NCBI GenBank assembly: GCA_951213105.1
Contig: OX578140.1
Span: 124,933,965 to 124,997,964 of the forward strand
Source of the DNA: Amaurobius ferox
Taxonomy: Eukaryota > Arthropoda > Arachnida > Araneae > Amaurobiidae
DNA length: 64,000 bases
Direction: 5' to 3'
Shown: one piece after another, positions 63,152-64,000 of the stretch
How positions within the stretch are numbered: the first letter of the stretch is position 1
How the letters are laid out: the number at the start of each line of letters is the position of its first letter
Translations under genes and position numbers: made by a program
The notes under the pieces: generated by a model
What the model saw: only the letters and a program-made list of their open reading frames with translations
Database searches by the model: none
Told to the model about the DNA's origin: nothing

Positions 63152-64000
63152 CTAAAATCCAAGATACTTAATTGTTTTTCTGAAAAAATGGCATTTAGAT
63201 GGCTTAAGCTTCAAGCCATGTTTACTTAATCTTACAAAAATTTCTTCTAGTTTTTTCAAATGTTCTTCGAATGTTCTTGAAGCAACAATAATATCATCAA
63301 TGTAAATTCCAGATATGCCAGCCAGCACCAGAGACATCAATCTCTGAAAGGATGCGGGCGCATTCTTAAGACCAAATGGAGTTCTAGTCCATTCAAAGTG
63401 TCCGTCAGGTGTTGAAAAAGAAGTTTTCTGATAATCATCAGGATGTAAACACAATTGATAAAATCCACTGGTTAAATCAAGGGTCGAAAAATACAAGGCT
63501 CCAGCAAGGTTATCAATTAATTCCGAGATATTGGGAATGGGATAATTTTCTACAATCGTAATTTTATTTAACTTTCGGAAATCCGCTACTAAACGGTAAC
63601 TTCCATCAGGTTTCTTAACAAAAAGTACTGGAGTATTATAAGGTGATGTGCTTGGTTGGATGATTTTGGCATCCAAGAGTTCGTTCACTTGACGTGAAAG
63701 TTCTTTCTGTAAGTTGTGTGGAATTCGATATGGTTTCTGTCTAACAGGTATATTAGATTCTAGATTAATTTCATGTAGAATTGTACCACATCCAGATAAT
63801 TCTTTCATATGCTTAGCAAAAACATGTTTATATTTATTTAGTAATTTTAAAAGTAAAGTTTTCTGAGCATAGTTCATATGTTTCAAATCAAAATCTCCTC
63901 CCCATGCATCAAATGTATCATTATCTTCAATACAGTTCTCAATGTCAATTCTATTATTTATGTCAATATCAGCTTCATAGATGGTTCCTAATTTCGTACC
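63152..64000 (-). CDS. pol: Gypsy pol: reverse transcriptase part, 5' incomplete
   Basis: The frame is open from the window edge (reading GTKLGTIYEADID) to a TAG at 63152. The palm and fingers are complete: SPYNTPVLFVKKPDGSYRLV, DFRKLNKIT, YPIPNISELI, YFSTLDLTSGFYQL with the first catalytic Asp, FGLKNAPASFQRLM and YIDDIIV with the catalytic Asp pair, then KCHFFRKTIKYLGF. The stop follows directly. Inserting one T in the TTTT run at 63161-63164 would carry the frame into LVSNGK and on to the next ORF, so a 1-nt deletion (or homopolymer error) separates the two halves. Protease and gag lie outside the window. Confidence 0.93.
   Translation of the reverse strand, partial: GTKLGTIYEADIDINNRIDIENCIEDNDTFDAWGGDFDLKHMNYAQKTLLLKLLNKYKHVFAKHMKELSGCGTILHEINLESNIPVRQKPYRIPHNLQKELSRQVNELLDAKIIQPSTSPYNTPVLFVKKPDGSYRLVADFRKLNKITIVENYPIPNISELIDNLAGALYFSTLDLTSGFYQLCLHPDDYQKTSFSTPDGHFEWTRTPFGLKNAPASFQRLMSLVLAGISGIYIDDIIVASRTFEEHLKKLEEIFVRLSKHGLKLKPSKCHFFRKTIKYLGF

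Larger units (their letters stand above)
60519..64000 (-). mobile_element. Ty3/Gypsy retrotransposon, pol region, incomplete at window end
   Basis: Minus-strand pol with the Gypsy domain order: reverse transcriptase, RNase H, then integrase. Gag, protease and the 5' LTR lie beyond 64000. No env-like gene follows pol inside the window. The coding sequence is open except for one frameshift near 63165, so the insertion is young. Confidence 0.93.

Overview
This window looks like repeat-rich, gene-poor nuclear DNA from an animal. The 5S-rRNA- and tRNA-derived SINEs, the many Tc1/mariner copies and the repeat content fit an arthropod, and a spider or other arachnid is my best guess, but no gene here fixes the species. 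I recognise no intact host gene. Nearly all that can be named is mobile DNA: Tc1/mariner elements, MITEs, SINEs, a truncated LINE, part of a Ty3/Gypsy retrotransposon, several tandem repeats, about a dozen copies of one CA-microsatellite-bearing repeat, and one virus-like element.

The centrepiece is a Polinton (Maverick) at 29398-41683. It is 12,286 bp long, with terminal inverted repeats of about 1.6 kb, AG...CT ends and a perfect 6-bp target site duplication (CATACG). Its minus strand carries a compact gene cluster, in transcription order: a 63-aa protein, a 50-aa membrane protein, an integrase with chromodomain, the penton-type minor capsid protein, a basic core-like protein, the double-jelly-roll type major capsid protein, an adenovirus-type cysteine protease, an FtsK/A32-type packaging ATPase, two small Polinton-type proteins and, behind its own TATA/E-box promoter, a 399-aa protein with a PC4-like single-stranded-DNA-binding domain and a Cys cluster. 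All the morphogenesis and integration ORFs are open. No protein-primed DNA polymerase B gene is present, so the element looks able to make a particle and integrate but dependent on a polymerase supplied from elsewhere.

Left flank (1-29.4 kb): a reverse transcriptase fragment, broken Tc1/mariner transposases (1.3-3.5, 14-16, 16.3-17, 17.1-18.0 and 19.4-20.0 kb), SINEs (including a 5S-headed SINE inserted into a mariner copy with a 16-bp duplication), a 984-bp MITE, an 85-bp tandem array and many copies of the CA-bearing repeat, called family A here. The DNA next to the Polinton has protein-like segments, and removing the element restores a splice-donor-like GTAAGT.

Right flank (41.7-64 kb): more family A and other dispersed repeats, minisatellites of 41 and 72 bp, a decayed DDE transposase, a 5'-truncated LINE with target site duplication and, from 60.5 kb to the window end, the minus-strand pol of a Ty3/Gypsy retrotransposon that runs out of the window and carries one frameshift in its reverse transcriptase.
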